Assembly (NCBI RefSeq): GCF_001866645.1
Contig: NZ_MLYP01000042.1
Span: forward strand, 62,001 to 126,000
Length of the DNA: 64,000 nucleotides
Source of the DNA: Streptomyces colonosanans
GTDB lineage: Bacteria; Actinomycetota; Actinomycetes; Streptomycetales; Streptomycetaceae
Direction of reading: 5' to 3'
Position 1 is the stretch's first letter. Each line of letters begins with the position of its first letter. Of this stretch, positions 1 to 9,861 are shown piece by piece. The notes beneath the pieces are model-generated. The model worked only from the letters and a program-made list of their open reading frames with translations, searched no databases and was not told the DNA's origin. The translations under genes and the position numbers were made by a program.

Positions 1-309
1 CCCGTGCCCGAGCCCGTGTCGTCGACGGTCACGCGTGCTGCCCTTCCGATCTGCCACGGTCAGGTATCGACCGCGGTCAACTCTACGGCAGGTGTGCGGT
101 AGCTCACTCCTCGGCGGGAACCTCCGGTGGTGGGGGCGGACACCCTGGGACACCCGGGGCCCGGAGCGGCCTCCGGCTCCGACGCGACCGCTCCCCGGGG
201 GCTCCGCCCCGGCCCCCGTATCGGCCTGAACGGCCTCGCTCGCGGACGAGCGCCGGACGGGCCGGTCGCGACCGGCCTCCGGGTGCCGGCCGGGCCGATC
301 CCCGCTCCC
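1..309. other. no gene recognised (3' flank of the biotin ligase gene)
   Basis: The short open frames here are GC-rich and have no recognisable protein similarity. They look like chance frames. The stretch lies downstream of the biotin ligase stop codon and ends at the window edge. I see no RNA gene and no convincing operator. Confidence 0.5.
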
Positions 310-1200
310 CTACGCCGGCCGCAGGTGCACGATGTCCCCCGCCCCCACCGGCTTCTGCATACCGTCCTCCGTCGCCAGCACCAGCCGGCCGTCGCCGTCG
401 ATCGCCACCGCCTCACCGGTGACGAAACGGTCGCCGGGCAGCTCGGCCCGTACGAGGCGGCCCAGGGTCGCGCTGCCCGCCGCGTACGTCTCCTGCAGAC
501 CGCTGGCCACCGGGTCGCCGCCCGCGGCGACCCACCGGCCGTACCAGTCCTCCAGGGCGCGCAGCACGGCCCGCAGCAGCGGGTCACGGTCCGTGGAGCG
601 GGCGCCCGCCAGGGCCAGGGAGCCGGCCGTGGGCACCGCAAGCTCCTCCTCACGGACGGAGACGTTGATGCCGATGCCGATCACGACCGCGTCCTCGCCC
701 GCGCGCTCGGCGAGGATCCCGCCGGCCTTGCGCTCCTCGCCGCCCACGGTGACGAGGACGTCGTTGGGCCACTTGAGTGCCGTGTCGACGCCCGCGGCCC
801 GCGCGAGCCCGGTCGCCACCGCCACCCCGGTGAGCAGCGGCAGCCAGCCCCAGCGGGCGACGGGCACCCCGACCGGCTTGAGCAGGACGGAGAAGAACAG
901 GCCGGAGCGGGGCGGAGCCGTCCAGGTGCGGTCGAGCCGGCCACGGGCGGCGCTCTGCTCCTCGGCGACCAGCACGGTGCCCTCGGTGGCCTTGCCGGAC
1001 GCGGCGAGGGCGACGAGATCGGTGTTGGTGGAACCGGTGCGGGGTACCACCTCGATCCCGGTCCACAGCCCGCCCTCCCGCACCAGCGCCCGGCGCAGCG
1101 CGGCGGCGTTCAGGGGCGGGCGATCCAGGTCTGACCAGCGGCCACGGCCCCCGGAGTCGTTCGACGGGTCATGGGCGTCTGAGGCATCTCGGCGCATCAT
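310..1200 (-). CDS. birA: biotin--[acetyl-CoA carboxylase] ligase
   Basis: Attaches biotin to the carrier lysine of acyl-CoA carboxylase through biotinyl-AMP, in the cytoplasm. The 296-aa protein has the class II biotin ligase core from about residue 48: RGRLDRTW (86-93, adenylate-binding loop), KWPND (143-147) and the following GGIL strand (160-163). There is no N-terminal winged helix, so it is the monofunctional type and cannot act as a BirA-style repressor. It is divergent from pccB, and the biotinylated alpha chain AccA2 lies 4 kb away, so ligase and substrate are neighbours. Two ATG codons are adjacent at the start (1200 and 1197); either could be used. Confidence 0.93.
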   Translation of the reverse strand: MMRRDASDAHDPSNDSGGRGRWSDLDRPPLNAAALRRALVREGGLWTGIEVVPRTGSTNTDLVALAASGKATEGTVLVAEEQSAARGRLDRTWTAPPRSGLFFSVLLKPVGVPVARWGWLPLLTGVAVATGLARAAGVDTALKWPNDVLVTVGGEERKAGGILAERAGEDAVVIGIGINVSVREEELAVPTAGSLALAGARSTDRDPLLRAVLRALEDWYGRWVAAGGDPVASGLQETYAAGSATLGRLVRAELPGDRFVTGEAVAIDGDGRLVLATEDGMQKPVGAGDIVHLRPA

Positions 1201-1394
1201 GCAACCCAGCCTAGGTGTGGTAAACGCCGCACTGCTGATCGGTGGGCAACGCCACTACGCTACGGATGAGTAACCGTTCGTTCTTCTGAGCATTCTCCTA
1301 GTGCCGTGACAGGCGACGGGGCAGACGCCGCCTGTCGGGTGCACTGACACCTCACCCTCACGTCCCCACTGAGCAGGCAGGGAGCCGCATCCCG

Positions 1395-2978
1395 ATGTCC
1401 GAGCCGGAAGAGATCGACATTCACACCACCGCGGGCAAGCTGGCGGATCTCCAGCGCCGGGTCCAGGAGGCGACACACGCCGGCTCGGAGCGCGCCGTCG
1501 AGAAACAGCACGCCAAGGGCAAGCTGACGGCCCGTGAGCGGATCGAACTGCTGCTGGACGAGGACTCCTTCGTGGAGCTCGACGAGTTCGCCCGGCACCG
1601 CACCACGAATTTCGGACTGGAGAAGAACCGCCCCTACGGCGACGGTGTCGTGACCGGTTACGGCACGGTCGACGGCCGCCCGGTCGCCGTGTTCTCCCAG
1701 GACTTCACGGTCTTCGGCGGTGCCCTCGGCGAGGTCTACGGCCAGAAGATCGTCAAGGTGATGGACTTCGCCCTGAAGACGGGCTGCCCGGTCATCGGCA
1801 TCAACGACTCCGGGGGCGCCCGCATCCAGGAGGGCGTCGCCTCCCTGGGCGCGTACGGCGAGATCTTCCGCCGCAACACCCACGCCTCCGGTGTGATCCC
1901 GCAGATCAGCCTGGTCGTCGGCCCGTGCGCGGGCGGCGCGGTCTACTCCCCCGCGATCACCGACTTCACGGTGATGGTCGACCAGACCTCGCACATGTTC
2001 ATCACCGGCCCGGACGTGATCAAGACGGTCACCGGCGAGGACGTCGGCTTCGAGGAGCTGGGCGGCGCCCGCACCCACAACACCGCCTCCGGTGTGGCCC
2101 ACCACATGGCCGGGGACGAGAAGGACGCCATCGAGTACGTCAAACAGCTGCTGTCGTACCTGCCGTCCAACAACCTCAGCGAGCCCCCGGTCTTCCCGGA
2201 GGAGGCGGAGCTGTCGGTCACCGACGAGGACCGCGAGCTGGACACGACCGTCCCCGACAGCGCGAACCAGCCGTACGACATGCACACGGTGATCGAGCAC
2301 ATCCTGGACGACGCCGAGTTCTTCGAGACCCAGCCGCTGTTCGCGCCGAACATCCTCACCGGCTTCGGCCGGGTCGAGGGCCACCCGGTGGGCATCGTCG
2401 CCAACCAGCCGATGCAGTTCGCCGGCTGCCTCGACATCGACGCCAGCGAGAAGGCCGCGCGCTTCGTGCGCACGTGCGACGCCTTCAACGTGCCCGTGAT
2501 CACCTTCGTCGACGTGCCCGGGTTCCTGCCCGGCGTCGGCCAGGAGCACACCGGCATCATCCGCCGCGGCGCCAAGCTGATCTACGCCTACGCCGAGGCG
2601 ACGGTCCCGCTGATCACGGTCATCACCCGCAAGGCCTTCGGCGGCGCCTACGACGTCATGGGCTCCAAGCACCTGGGCGCGGACCTGAACCTCGCCTGGC
2701 CGACCGCGCAGATCGCCGTCATGGGCGCGCAGGGCGCGGTCAACATCCTGCACCGGCGCACGATCGCGGAGGCGGACGAGCCGGAGACGACCCGCGCCCG
2801 GCTGATCCAGGAGTACGAGGACACCCTGCTCAACCCCTACATCGCGGCCGAGCGCGGCTACATCGACGCGGTGATCATGCCGTCCGACACCCGCCGCCAG
2901 GTCGTACGCGGTCTGCGTCAACTGCGCACGAAGCGGGAAAACCTTCCCCCGAAGAAGCACGGCAACATCCCCCTGTAG
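1395..2978 (+). CDS. pccB: propionyl/acyl-CoA carboxylase beta (carboxyltransferase) subunit
   Basis: Transfers the carboxyl group from carboxybiotin to propionyl-CoA (or acetyl-CoA), giving methylmalonyl-CoA or malonyl-CoA for fatty acid and polyketide synthesis. The 527-aa protein has the two crotonase-like halves of the family: an N-terminal oxyanion site around SGGARIQEG (about 138-146) and a C-terminal one at GGAYD (416-420). Asp420 corresponds to Asp422 of S. coelicolor PccB, the residue linked to acyl chain-length preference, which favours a propionyl-CoA role. A GGGAG-like ribosome site precedes the ATG. It is followed at once by the epsilon subunit, and the alpha chain accA2 is 2.2 kb downstream. 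Confidence 0.95.
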   Translation: MSEPEEIDIHTTAGKLADLQRRVQEATHAGSERAVEKQHAKGKLTARERIELLLDEDSFVELDEFARHRTTNFGLEKNRPYGDGVVTGYGTVDGRPVAVFSQDFTVFGGALGEVYGQKIVKVMDFALKTGCPVIGINDSGGARIQEGVASLGAYGEIFRRNTHASGVIPQISLVVGPCAGGAVYSPAITDFTVMVDQTSHMFITGPDVIKTVTGEDVGFEELGGARTHNTASGVAHHMAGDEKDAIEYVKQLLSYLPSNNLSEPPVFPEEAELSVTDEDRELDTTVPDSANQPYDMHTVIEHILDDAEFFETQPLFAPNILTGFGRVEGHPVGIVANQPMQFAGCLDIDASEKAARFVRTCDAFNVPVITFVDVPGFLPGVGQEHTGIIRRGAKLIYAYAEATVPLITVITRKAFGGAYDVMGSKHLGADLNLAWPTAQIAVMGAQGAVNILHRRTIAEADEPETTRARLIQEYEDTLLNPYIAAERGYIDAVIMPSDTRRQVVRGLRQLRTKRENLPPKKHGNIPL

Positions 2979-3002
2979 GCCCCCGGACCTTTGGAAGCCG
3001 AG

Positions 3003-3212
3003 ATGACGATCAAGGTCGTACGGGGTAATCCGACCCCGGAGGAGCTGGCCGCCGCACTGGCGGTGGTCCGAGCCCGCGCCGCGGCGGCGGCCTCCACACC
3101 GCCGGGCGCGGCGCGCCCTCGCGACGCCTGGGCCGACCCGGCCCGCCTCACAGGCCGCCGACTGCCCCAGCCGGGCGCGGCATCCTGGTCCCGCACCTAC
3201 TGGCCCGGCTAG
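3003..3212 (+). CDS. pccE: acyl-CoA carboxylase epsilon subunit
   Basis: A 69-aa protein with the short epsilon-subunit pattern: an N-terminal VVRGNPTPEELAAALAVV segment, a charged and Ala-rich middle, and a C-terminal W-x-R-x-x-W-P-like end (SWSRTYWPG). In actinobacteria this subunit stabilises and stimulates the AccA-PccB/AccB complex. It lies 24 nt after pccB and is surely cotranscribed. A TTG at 2991 would add four residues (MEAE). I prefer the ATG at 3003 because the family starts with M-x-I-K-V-V-R-G-N-P. Confidence 0.88.
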   Translation: MTIKVVRGNPTPEELAAALAVVRARAAAAASTPPGAARPRDAWADPARLTGRRLPQPGAASWSRTYWPG

Positions 3213-3447
3213 GCGGGCCCCGAGGGGCGCGGGGACTGCGCGAGCAGAGCATGACCGCCCGCAGTCACCCGCGCCCCCTCCAAGCGGCCGAGGGCCCGGC
3301 CCGACGGCCGCATCCTCGGTCCTGCGGGCGACGGCAACACCGTCGGTCCTCCGTGATGAGGCGGCGTACGCGGGGCAGAGAGCGCCGGGTCAAGTTGAGT
3401 ACGCGTACTCAGGCGCCGAAGCCCGCCATCGACGCACGATCGAAGGC

Positions 3448-3576
3448 ATGCTGTGGTCCGACCCCGACAATGAGCCGCCCAAGGAACTCCGCCACACTCA
3501 GGACATGTTGCGGCGGCTGGGGGTCCTCATGGCGGTGGCCATGCTGCTGGCGATGATCGTCATCGGCATCCGATGA
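3448..3576 (+). CDS. small single-pass membrane protein (42 aa)
   Basis: A short frame too small for usual gene callers: an acidic, proline-containing N-terminus ([11 protein letters not shown]), then an amphipathic stretch, then one hydrophobic helix (about residues 24-41, [16 protein letters not shown]) ending in a single Arg. The N-in/C-out or reverse topology cannot be decided. It ends 22 nt before maf, in the same direction. I recall an uncharacterised small membrane protein at this position in other Streptomyces, so I consider it real. Function unknown. Confidence 0.7.
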   Translation: MLWSDPDNEPPKELRHTQDMLRRLGVLMAVAMLLAMIVIGIR

Positions 3577-3598
3577 GGGGCGCGGATACGCTGAGCGC

Positions 3599-4219
3599 AT
3601 GACCGATCAGCCCCGCCGCCGTCTCGTGCTCGCATCCCAGTCCCCCGCCCGGCTCGGACTGCTCCGGCAGGCCGGACTCGACCCCGAAGTCATCGTGAGC
3701 GGGGTCGACGAGGACGCCATCGCCGCCCCCACCCCCGCGGAACTCGCACTCGCGCTGGCCGAGGCGAAGGCCTCCGTCGTGGCGGCGAAGCCCGAGGTCA
3801 TGGGTGCGCTGGTGATCGGCTGCGACTCGGTGCTCGATCTGGACGGCGAGGCCCTCGGCAAGCCCGCGGACGCGGAGGAGGCGACGGCCCGCTGGAAGTC
3901 GATGCGCGGCCGGGCGGGCACGCTCCAGACCGGTCACTGCGTCTACGACACGGTCAGCGGCCGGTACGCGTCCGCCACCGCATCCACCGTGGTCCGCTTC
4001 GGTGAGCCGACGGACGAGGAGATCGCCGCGTACGTCGCGTCCGGTGAACCCCTCTACGTGGCTGGGGCGTTCACGCTCGACGGGCGCTCGGCACCCTTCA
4101 TCGACGGCATCGACGGCGACCACGGCAATGTCATCGGCATCTCGCTGCCGCTGGTGCGCCGACTGCTGGCCGAACTCGGCGTCCGCATCACGGAGTTGTG
4201 GGCGCCCGGGAAGGAGTGA
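3599..4219 (+). CDS. maf: Maf-like nucleoside triphosphate pyrophosphatase
   Basis: House-cleaning pyrophosphatase that hydrolyses non-canonical or modified nucleoside triphosphates (often dTTP/UTP-type) to monophosphates. The 206-aa protein starts with the family signature [14 protein letters not shown], followed by the acidic ValAspGluAsp segment (SGVDED), and carries the catalytic region [16 protein letters not shown] around residues 78-93. The length is typical. A TACGCT sequence lies 6 nt before the ATG with no ribosome site, suggesting a leaderless transcript. Its 3' end faces the membrane-protein gene on the other strand. Confidence 0.92.
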   Translation: MTDQPRRRLVLASQSPARLGLLRQAGLDPEVIVSGVDEDAIAAPTPAELALALAEAKASVVAAKPEVMGALVIGCDSVLDLDGEALGKPADAEEATARWKSMRGRAGTLQTGHCVYDTVSGRYASATASTVVRFGEPTDEEIAAYVASGEPLYVAGAFTLDGRSAPFIDGIDGDHGNVIGISLPLVRRLLAELGVRITELWAPGKE

Positions 4220-4243
4220 GCCGGGCCCGGCCGCGGGAGGCGC

Positions 4244-4834
4244 TCAGGAGGTGACCGGTGCGGGGCCGTCGCTTCCCGGGGCCTGCGGGGGCGCCGGGGT
4301 TCCTGGGGGCTCCGGGGTTTCCCCATCCGCCAAGGTGCCGCCCCGGGGCTCGCCCTGAGCCGCTCCGCCACCCTCGGGGCCGGTGCCCGCGGGCGGTGCG
4401 CCGGCCGGGCCCTCCTGGCCGTCGTACGTCATCAGGGTGAGCAGGATCAGCCCGAGCACCACCATCAGATACGCGAACGCGCCCCAGCCGACCAGGCCGA
4501 CCGTGAAGGCGCCGAGCAGGCCGTGCACCACGGCGGCGCTGATCAGCAAGATGCGCCAGACGCCCGACGGGGAGCGGTCGCGCGCGGCGACCAGCAGGGC
4601 GGCGAGACCGCACAGCGCGAAGTAGAGCCCGAAGACGACACCGGCCGCCTTCGACGACACGGACATCATGTGCGGGTCGAGGCCGGCCAGGGACATGTCC
4701 TGCCGGTCGACGACCATGCCGAGGAACCAGTTCAGCAGCGCGACGCCGAACGCCTCCACGAAGAGGACGACCGTCACGATCCATGCCACCGGTCTGCGGA
4801 CCACCGGGCCCCCACCCACTTTCGAGCGCGCCAC
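4244..4834 (-). CDS. integral membrane protein, function unknown
   Basis: A 196-aa protein with about four predicted membrane segments: residues 14-38, 64-84, and two between 92 and 135. It ends in a hydrophilic Gly/Pro/Ala-rich cytoplasmic tail of about 55 residues. No catalytic motif is visible. It is convergent with maf (24 nt between stop codons) and divergent from accA2. No function can be assigned from the sequence. Confidence 0.75.
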   Translation of the reverse strand: MARSKVGGGPVVRRPVAWIVTVVLFVEAFGVALLNWFLGMVVDRQDMSLAGLDPHMMSVSSKAAGVVFGLYFALCGLAALLVAARDRSPSGVWRILLISAAVVHGLLGAFTVGLVGWGAFAYLMVVLGLILLTLMTYDGQEGPAGAPPAGTGPEGGGAAQGEPRGGTLADGETPEPPGTPAPPQAPGSDGPAPVTS

Positions 4835-5164
4835 GTGTTACCCCGAGTACGAGACATCGCGAACGCTACTCACGGGTATACCGCGGGGCAAGGGGTCTGG
4901 CGAAGGCAAAGAATCGTTGGGCCATTAGTAGGGACTCCACAAAGAAACACGACCTGCGGCGGGACTACTTCATAGAGACCTTGACCACGTCTGAAGGCTA
5001 GGGTTTTCCGGTGGGTTCCCATGTACGGCGGTGCGACAAGGGATTTCACAGCTTGAGTGAGCCTGGTTTCACGCTCCGTGTGGGCAAGCTCACCACTGGG
5101 GACGGGTCGAAACGTCGTGTCGGCAGTCCCTAAACTCGGCTTGTTTCAAGGAGAGGGAGCCATC
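4835..5164. other. divergent promoter region between the membrane protein gene and accA2
   Basis: No gene is visible. The last 20 bases hold a strong ribosome binding site (AAGGAGAGGG at 5148-5157) for accA2. A TTGACC at 4981 and a TAGGGT at 4999 are separated by only 12 bases, too close for a standard sigma-HrdB promoter, so I do not call a promoter. Confidence 0.5.
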
Positions 5165-6937
5165 GTGCGCAAGGTGTTGATCGCCAACCGTGGCGAAATC
5201 GCTGTCCGTGTCGCCCGGGCCTGCCGTGACGCCGGGATCGCGAGCGTGGCCGTGTACGCCGACCCGGACCGGGACGCCCTGCACGTCCGCGCTGCGGACG
5301 AGGCATTCGCCCTGGGCGGTGACACCCCCGCCACCAGCTACCTGGACATCGAGAAGGTCCTGCAGGCTGCCAAGGACTCCGGCGCGGACGCCATCCATCC
5401 CGGCTACGGCTTCCTCTCCGAGAACGCGCACTTCGCCCAGGCTGTGCTGGACGCCGGACTGATCTGGATCGGCCCGCCGCCGCAGGCCATTCGCGACCTG
5501 GGCGACAAGGTCGCGGCCCGCCACATCGCCCAGCGCGCCGGCGCCCCGCTGGTCGCCGGTACGCCCGACCCGGTCTCCGGCGCCGAGGAGGTCGTCGCCT
5601 TCGCCGAGGAACACGGCCTGCCCATCGCGATCAAGGCCGCCTTCGGCGGGGGCGGACGCGGCCTGAAGGTCGCCCGCACCCTGGACGAGGTCCCCGAGCT
5701 GTACGAGTCGGCGGTCCGCGAGGCCGTCGCCGCCTTCGGCCGCGGCGAATGCTTCGTCGAGCGCTACCTCGACAAGCCCCGCCATGTGGAGACCCAGTGC
5801 CTGGCCGACCAGCACGGCAACGTGGTCGTCGTGTCCACCCGCGACTGTTCCCTCCAGCGCCGCCACCAGAAGCTGGTCGAGGAGGCGCCCGCCCCGTTCC
5901 TGAGCCAGGAGCAGACCGCCGAGCTGTACCGGGCGTCGAAGGCCATCCTCAAGGAGGCCGGCTACGTGGGCGCGGGCACGGTGGAGTTCCTCGTCGGCGT
6001 CGACGGCACGATCTCCTTCCTCGAGGTCAACACCCGTCTCCAGGTCGAGCACCCGGTCACCGAGGAGGTCGCCGGCATCGACCTCGTGCGCGAGATGTTC
6101 CGCATCGCCGACGGCGAGGAACTGGGCTACGGCGACCCCGAACTGCGCGGCCACTCCTTCGAGTTCCGCATCAACGGCGAGGACCCGGGCCGTAACTTCC
6201 TGCCCGCCCCCGGCACCGTGACCACCTTCACCCCGCCGGCCGGCCCGGGCGTACGCCTGGACGCCGGTGTGGAGTCGGGTTCGGTCATCGGCCCGGCCTG
6301 GGACTCGCTGCTGGCCAAGCTGATCGTGACCGGGCGTACCCGCAAGGAGGCCCTGCAGCGGGCCGCCCGCGCGCTGGAGGAGTTCCAGGTCGAGGGCATG
6401 GCCACGGCCATTCCGTTCCACCGCGCGGTCGTCAGGGATCCCGCCTTCGCGCCGGAACTGACCGGCTCCGACGAGCCGTTCACGATCCACACCCGCTGGA
6501 TCGAGACCGCGTTCGTCAACGAGATCAAGCCGTTCACGGCGGCCGCGGATGCGGAGGCCGAGGAGGAGTCGGGCCGCGAGACGGTCGTGGTCGAGGTCGG
6601 CGGCAAGCGGCTGGAGGTGTCCCTGCCGGCGTCGCTGGGCATGTCCCTGGCCCGTACGGGTCTGGCGGCGGGTGCCAAGCCGAAGCGGCGCGCGGCCCGC
6701 AAGTCCGGCCCCCTCGCCTCCGGTGACACCCTCGCCTCCCCCATGCAGGGCACGATCGTCAAGGTCGCCGTGGAGGAGGGCCAGGAGGTCCAGGAAGGCG
6801 ACCTGGTCGTCGTCCTGGAGGCGATGAAGATGGAGCAGCCGCTGAACGCGCACAGGGCCGGCACCATCAAGGGCCTCAGCGCCGAGGTCGGCGCGTCCAT
6901 CACCTCCGGCGCGGCCATCTGCGAGATCAAGGACTGA
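5165..6937 (+). CDS. accA2: acetyl/propionyl-CoA carboxylase alpha subunit (biotin carboxylase + BCCP)
   Basis: ATP-dependent carboxylation of its own biotin; the carboxyl group is then passed to the PccB/AccB subunit. The 590-aa protein begins [15 protein letters not shown], has the biotin carboxylase ATP-grasp loop GGGGRGLK (about 165-172) and the [15 protein letters not shown] catalytic segment. It ends in a biotinyl domain with EAMKMEQPL, whose Lys555 is the biotin site. The frame is open further upstream, but GTG 5165 follows an excellent ribosome site (AAGGAGAGGG) and gives the standard family N-terminus. A strong hairpin follows the stop. Length and sequence fit AccA2 of S. coelicolor, shared by the acetyl- and propionyl-CoA carboxylases. 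Confidence 0.95.
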   Translation: MRKVLIANRGEIAVRVARACRDAGIASVAVYADPDRDALHVRAADEAFALGGDTPATSYLDIEKVLQAAKDSGADAIHPGYGFLSENAHFAQAVLDAGLIWIGPPPQAIRDLGDKVAARHIAQRAGAPLVAGTPDPVSGAEEVVAFAEEHGLPIAIKAAFGGGGRGLKVARTLDEVPELYESAVREAVAAFGRGECFVERYLDKPRHVETQCLADQHGNVVVVSTRDCSLQRRHQKLVEEAPAPFLSQEQTAELYRASKAILKEAGYVGAGTVEFLVGVDGTISFLEVNTRLQVEHPVTEEVAGIDLVREMFRIADGEELGYGDPELRGHSFEFRINGEDPGRNFLPAPGTVTTFTPPAGPGVRLDAGVESGSVIGPAWDSLLAKLIVTGRTRKEALQRAARALEEFQVEGMATAIPFHRAVVRDPAFAPELTGSDEPFTIHTRWIETAFVNEIKPFTAAADAEAEEESGRETVVVEVGGKRLEVSLPASLGMSLARTGLAAGAKPKRRAARKSGPLASGDTLASPMQGTIVKVAVEEGQEVQEGDLVVVLEAMKMEQPLNAHRAGTIKGLSAEVGASITSGAAICEIKD

Positions 6938-6953
6938 CACAGCGTCCATCGAG

Positions 6954-6991
6954 GCGCCCGGCGGACCTGGAACAGCGGGTCCGCCGGGCGC
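6954..6991 (+). terminator. hairpin terminator after accA2
   Basis: A perfect 14-bp inverted repeat (GCGCCCGGCGGACC at 6954-6967 and its complement at 6978-6991) with a 10-nt loop, followed by TTCGCTTTT. It starts 16 nt after the accA2 stop. Confidence 0.85.
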
Positions 6992-7184
6992 TTCGCTTTT
7001 CCACGCGGCGGACGGGGGCGACGGCCGTTCGAGCGCCGTGGGGGCGGGTGCGGGCCACGGCCGCGAGCGCACGGGAGACACCGGACGCACCCAAGTCGTG
7101 CGCCCGACGCGCCGGAGTCGTACGCCACGGGCGCCGGATGCACGACGAGGTGACTGCGCCTGTCCGGGCAGTCGCGACTTCGCG

Positions 7185-8150
7185 CTATCGGCGGCGCAGG
7201 TCCGCAACGCGCGCGCGTTCTCCCGCGGGCTGCTCCCCCAGGGCCGTCGCGCTGCGCAGTTGCGGGCCACCCCCGGGGACTTGGCTGCGGCGCGGGCCGG
7301 GCAGGGGCATGTCCCGGCGCGGCTGACGCCCCGCGGCGACGGGCTCACCTCCCGCCGAACCGCTGCCCGACGCCCCGGCGACCGCGATCTGTACGCCCTG
7401 ATCGGCCAGGGCCTGCAGTTCGGTGGCCGCGCGGTCGTCGTGCGCGGGCGGCTCGTCCGTCACCAGGTGGGTGATGAGGTCCGTCGGCACGGTCTGGAAC
7501 ATCGTGTCCGTGCCGAGCTTGGTGTGGTCGGCGAGGACGACGACTTCGGCGGCCGCCTGCACCAGCGCACGGTCGACGGACGCCGACAGCATGTTGGACG
7601 TGGAGAGCCCGCGCTCGGCCGTGAGCCCGCTCCCGGACAGGAAGGCTCTGGAGACCCTCAGCCCCTGCAGGGACTGCTCCGCTCCACTGCCGACCAGGGC
7701 GTAGTTGGACCCGCGCAGGGTGCCGCCGGTCATCACGACCTCCACGCGATTGGCATGGGCCAACGCCTGGGCCACCAGCAGGGAGTTGGTGACCACGGTC
7801 AGCCCGGGTACCCGCGCGAGCCGGCGTGCCAGCTCCTGAGTGGTGGTACCCGCCCCGACCACGACGGCCTCGCCCTCTTCGACGAGACCCGCGGCGAGGT
7901 CGGCGATGGCCGTCTTCTCGGCGGTCGCGAGATGCGATTTCTGCGGAAAGCCGGACTCCCGCGTGAACCCGCCCGGTAGTACCGCACCGCCGTGCCGGCG
8001 GTCGAGGAGTCCTTCTGCCTCCAGCGCGCGCACGTCCCGTCGTACGGTCACTTCGGAGGTCTGGACGACGCGGGCGAGTTCACGGAGCGACACGGCACCG
8101 TTCGCTCGCACCATTTCGAGGATCAATTGGCGACGTTCTGCAGCGAACAC
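7185..8150 (-). CDS. DeoR/GlpR-family transcriptional regulator
   Basis: A 321-aa protein with an N-terminal winged helix (residues 1-57; the recognition helix lies in SEVTVRRDVRALEAEG) followed by a DeoRC sugar-phosphate-binding domain (about 75-235, with VVVGAGTTTQELAR and a DHTKLG motif near 200). The last 60 or so residues form a basic, Pro/Gly-rich tail not found in ordinary 250-260-aa DeoR proteins. I recall the same tail in Streptomyces orthologues, so it is probably not a frameshift. It lies downstream of lpdA on the same strand. By location it is one candidate regulator of the nucleoside genes, but nothing in the sequence shows that. Confidence 0.88.
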   Translation of the reverse strand: MFAAERRQLILEMVRANGAVSLRELARVVQTSEVTVRRDVRALEAEGLLDRRHGGAVLPGGFTRESGFPQKSHLATAEKTAIADLAAGLVEEGEAVVVGAGTTTQELARRLARVPGLTVVTNSLLVAQALAHANRVEVVMTGGTLRGSNYALVGSGAEQSLQGLRVSRAFLSGSGLTAERGLSTSNMLSASVDRALVQAAAEVVVLADHTKLGTDTMFQTVPTDLITHLVTDEPPAHDDRAATELQALADQGVQIAVAGASGSGSAGGEPVAAGRQPRRDMPLPGPRRSQVPGGGPQLRSATALGEQPAGERARVADLRRR

Positions 8151-8317
8151 GAAACTGACAGTAACCCCAACGACCGTCTGCTTTCAGCAGTTTGCGCCGA
8201 ATAACAGAAGTTGTTCGCACGGCAGGGCGGGAGATGGTATAAGCGCCTACTCCCGGGTCCTATGCCACACGCATCGTCGGCGACGCCCCGTGACCTGCGC
8301 CGTCCGCCCCGGGGCCG

Positions 8318-9766
8318 TCAGTCCTCGCCGTTGAGCTTCCGCGTGTGCAACTGCCGCGCCACCTCGGCGATCGAGCCCGACAGGGACGGGTACACGGTGA
8401 AGGCGTTCGCAATCTGTTCGACCGTCAGATTGTTGTCGACCGCGATCGAGATGGGATGGATCAGTTCGGAGGCGCGCGGTGCGACCACCACACCGCCGAC
8501 CACTATCCCGGTGCCCGGGCGACAGAAGATCTTGACGAAGCCGTCGCGGATGCCCTGCATCTTGGCGCGCGGGTTGCGCAGCAGCGGCAGCTTGACGACC
8601 CGGGCGTCGATCTTGTCGGCGTCGACGTCCGCCTGGGTGTAGCCGACGGTGGCGATCTCGGGGTCGGTGAAGACGTTCGAGGAGACGGTCTTCAGGTTGA
8701 GCGGGGCCACCGCGTCGCCCAGGAAGTGGTACATGGCAATGCGCCCCTGCATGGCGGCGACGGACGCGAGGGCGAAGACGCCGGTCACGTCACCGGCCGC
8801 GTACACGCCCGGAGCCGTCGTCCGGGAGACCTTGTCGGTCCAGATGTGCCCGGACTCGCGCAGCTTGACCCCGGCCTCCTCCAGCCCCATCCCGCTGCTG
8901 TTGGGGATGGCGCCGACGGCCATGAGGCAGTGTGAGCCCGTGATCACCCGCCCGTCGGAGAGGGTGACCTCGACCCGGTCGCCGACGCGCTTGGCGGACT
9001 GTGCGCGCGAGCGGGCCATCACGTTCATGCCGCGCCGCCGGAAGACGTCCTCCAGGACGGCGGCGGCGTCGGGGTCCTCGCCTGGCAGCACGCGGTCGCG
9101 GGAGGAGACGAGGGTGACCTTGGATCCGAGGGCCTGGTAGGCGCCGGCGAACTCGGCACCGGTGACACCGGACCCGACGACGATGAGCTCCTCGGGCAGC
9201 TCGTCGAGGTCGTAGACCTGGGTCCAGTTGAGGATCCGCTCACCGTCGGGCTGGGCGTCGGGCAGCTCGCGCGGGTGACCGCCGGTGGCGATGAGCACGG
9301 CGTCGGCGGTGAGGGTCTCCTCGCTCCCGTCCGCGGCCCGGACGACGACCTTGCGCGACCCGTCCAGGGCCTGCATGCCCTCCAGCCGACCGCGGCCGCG
9401 CAGGACCCGGGCGCCGGCGCGCGTCACGGACGCGGTGATGTCGTGGGACTGGGCGAGCGCGAGCCGCTTCACTCGGCGGTTGACCCTTCCCAGATCCACC
9501 CCGACGACGCGCGCGGCCTGCTCCAGGGGCGGGGTGTCGTCGGCGACCAGGATGCCGAGCTCCTGGTACGACGAATCGAAGGTGGTCATCACCTCGGCCG
9601 TGGCGATGAGCGTCTTCGACGGCACGCAGTCGGTGAGCACCGACGCCCCGCCAAGACCGTCGCAGTCGACGACGGTCACCTCCGCGCCGAGCTGTGCGGC
9701 CACCAGCGCCGCTTCATATCCGCCGGGTCCGCCACCGATGATCACGATCCGAGTCACGTACCCCAT
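8318..9766 (-). CDS. lpdA: FAD-dependent NAD(P)H-quinone dehydrogenase (LpdA-like)
   Basis: A 482-aa pyridine nucleotide-disulfide oxidoreductase-type flavoprotein: an N-terminal FAD-binding GGGPGGYEAA, a central NAD(P)-binding region (VVGSGVTGAEFAGAY) and a C-terminal dimerisation domain. At the usual redox-active disulfide it reads GGASVLTDCVPSKTL, so only the second Cys is present and it cannot work as dihydrolipoamide dehydrogenase. This matches the mycobacterial LpdA (Rv3303c) subgroup, which reduces quinones. The ORF extends upstream, but ATG 9766 gives the conserved start MGYVTRIVIIGGG. The divergent neighbour is a gamma-glutamylcyclotransferase-like gene. Confidence 0.88.
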   Translation of the reverse strand: MGYVTRIVIIGGGPGGYEAALVAAQLGAEVTVVDCDGLGGASVLTDCVPSKTLIATAEVMTTFDSSYQELGILVADDTPPLEQAARVVGVDLGRVNRRVKRLALAQSHDITASVTRAGARVLRGRGRLEGMQALDGSRKVVVRAADGSEETLTADAVLIATGGHPRELPDAQPDGERILNWTQVYDLDELPEELIVVGSGVTGAEFAGAYQALGSKVTLVSSRDRVLPGEDPDAAAVLEDVFRRRGMNVMARSRAQSAKRVGDRVEVTLSDGRVITGSHCLMAVGAIPNSSGMGLEEAGVKLRESGHIWTDKVSRTTAPGVYAAGDVTGVFALASVAAMQGRIAMYHFLGDAVAPLNLKTVSSNVFTDPEIATVGYTQADVDADKIDARVVKLPLLRNPRAKMQGIRDGFVKIFCRPGTGIVVGGVVVAPRASELIHPISIAVDNNLTVEQIANAFTVYPSLSGSIAEVARQLHTRKLNGED

Positions 9767-9861
9767 TGTCCCGCACGCTTCGAGTGGTGCTCCTCCGGGG
9801 GCGGCGGGCGGTACGTCTGTTGCAGCCGAGGCGGACGGGGTGCTGCCGTACTCTCGACAGC

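Noticed and set aside
4981-5004. TTGACC/TAGGGT promoter for accA2
   Set aside because: Spacing of 12 bases does not fit a sigma-HrdB promoter.
5090-7348. 752-codon open frame antisense to accA2
   Set aside because: No recognisable domain, and the opposite strand is a typical carboxylase alpha subunit.
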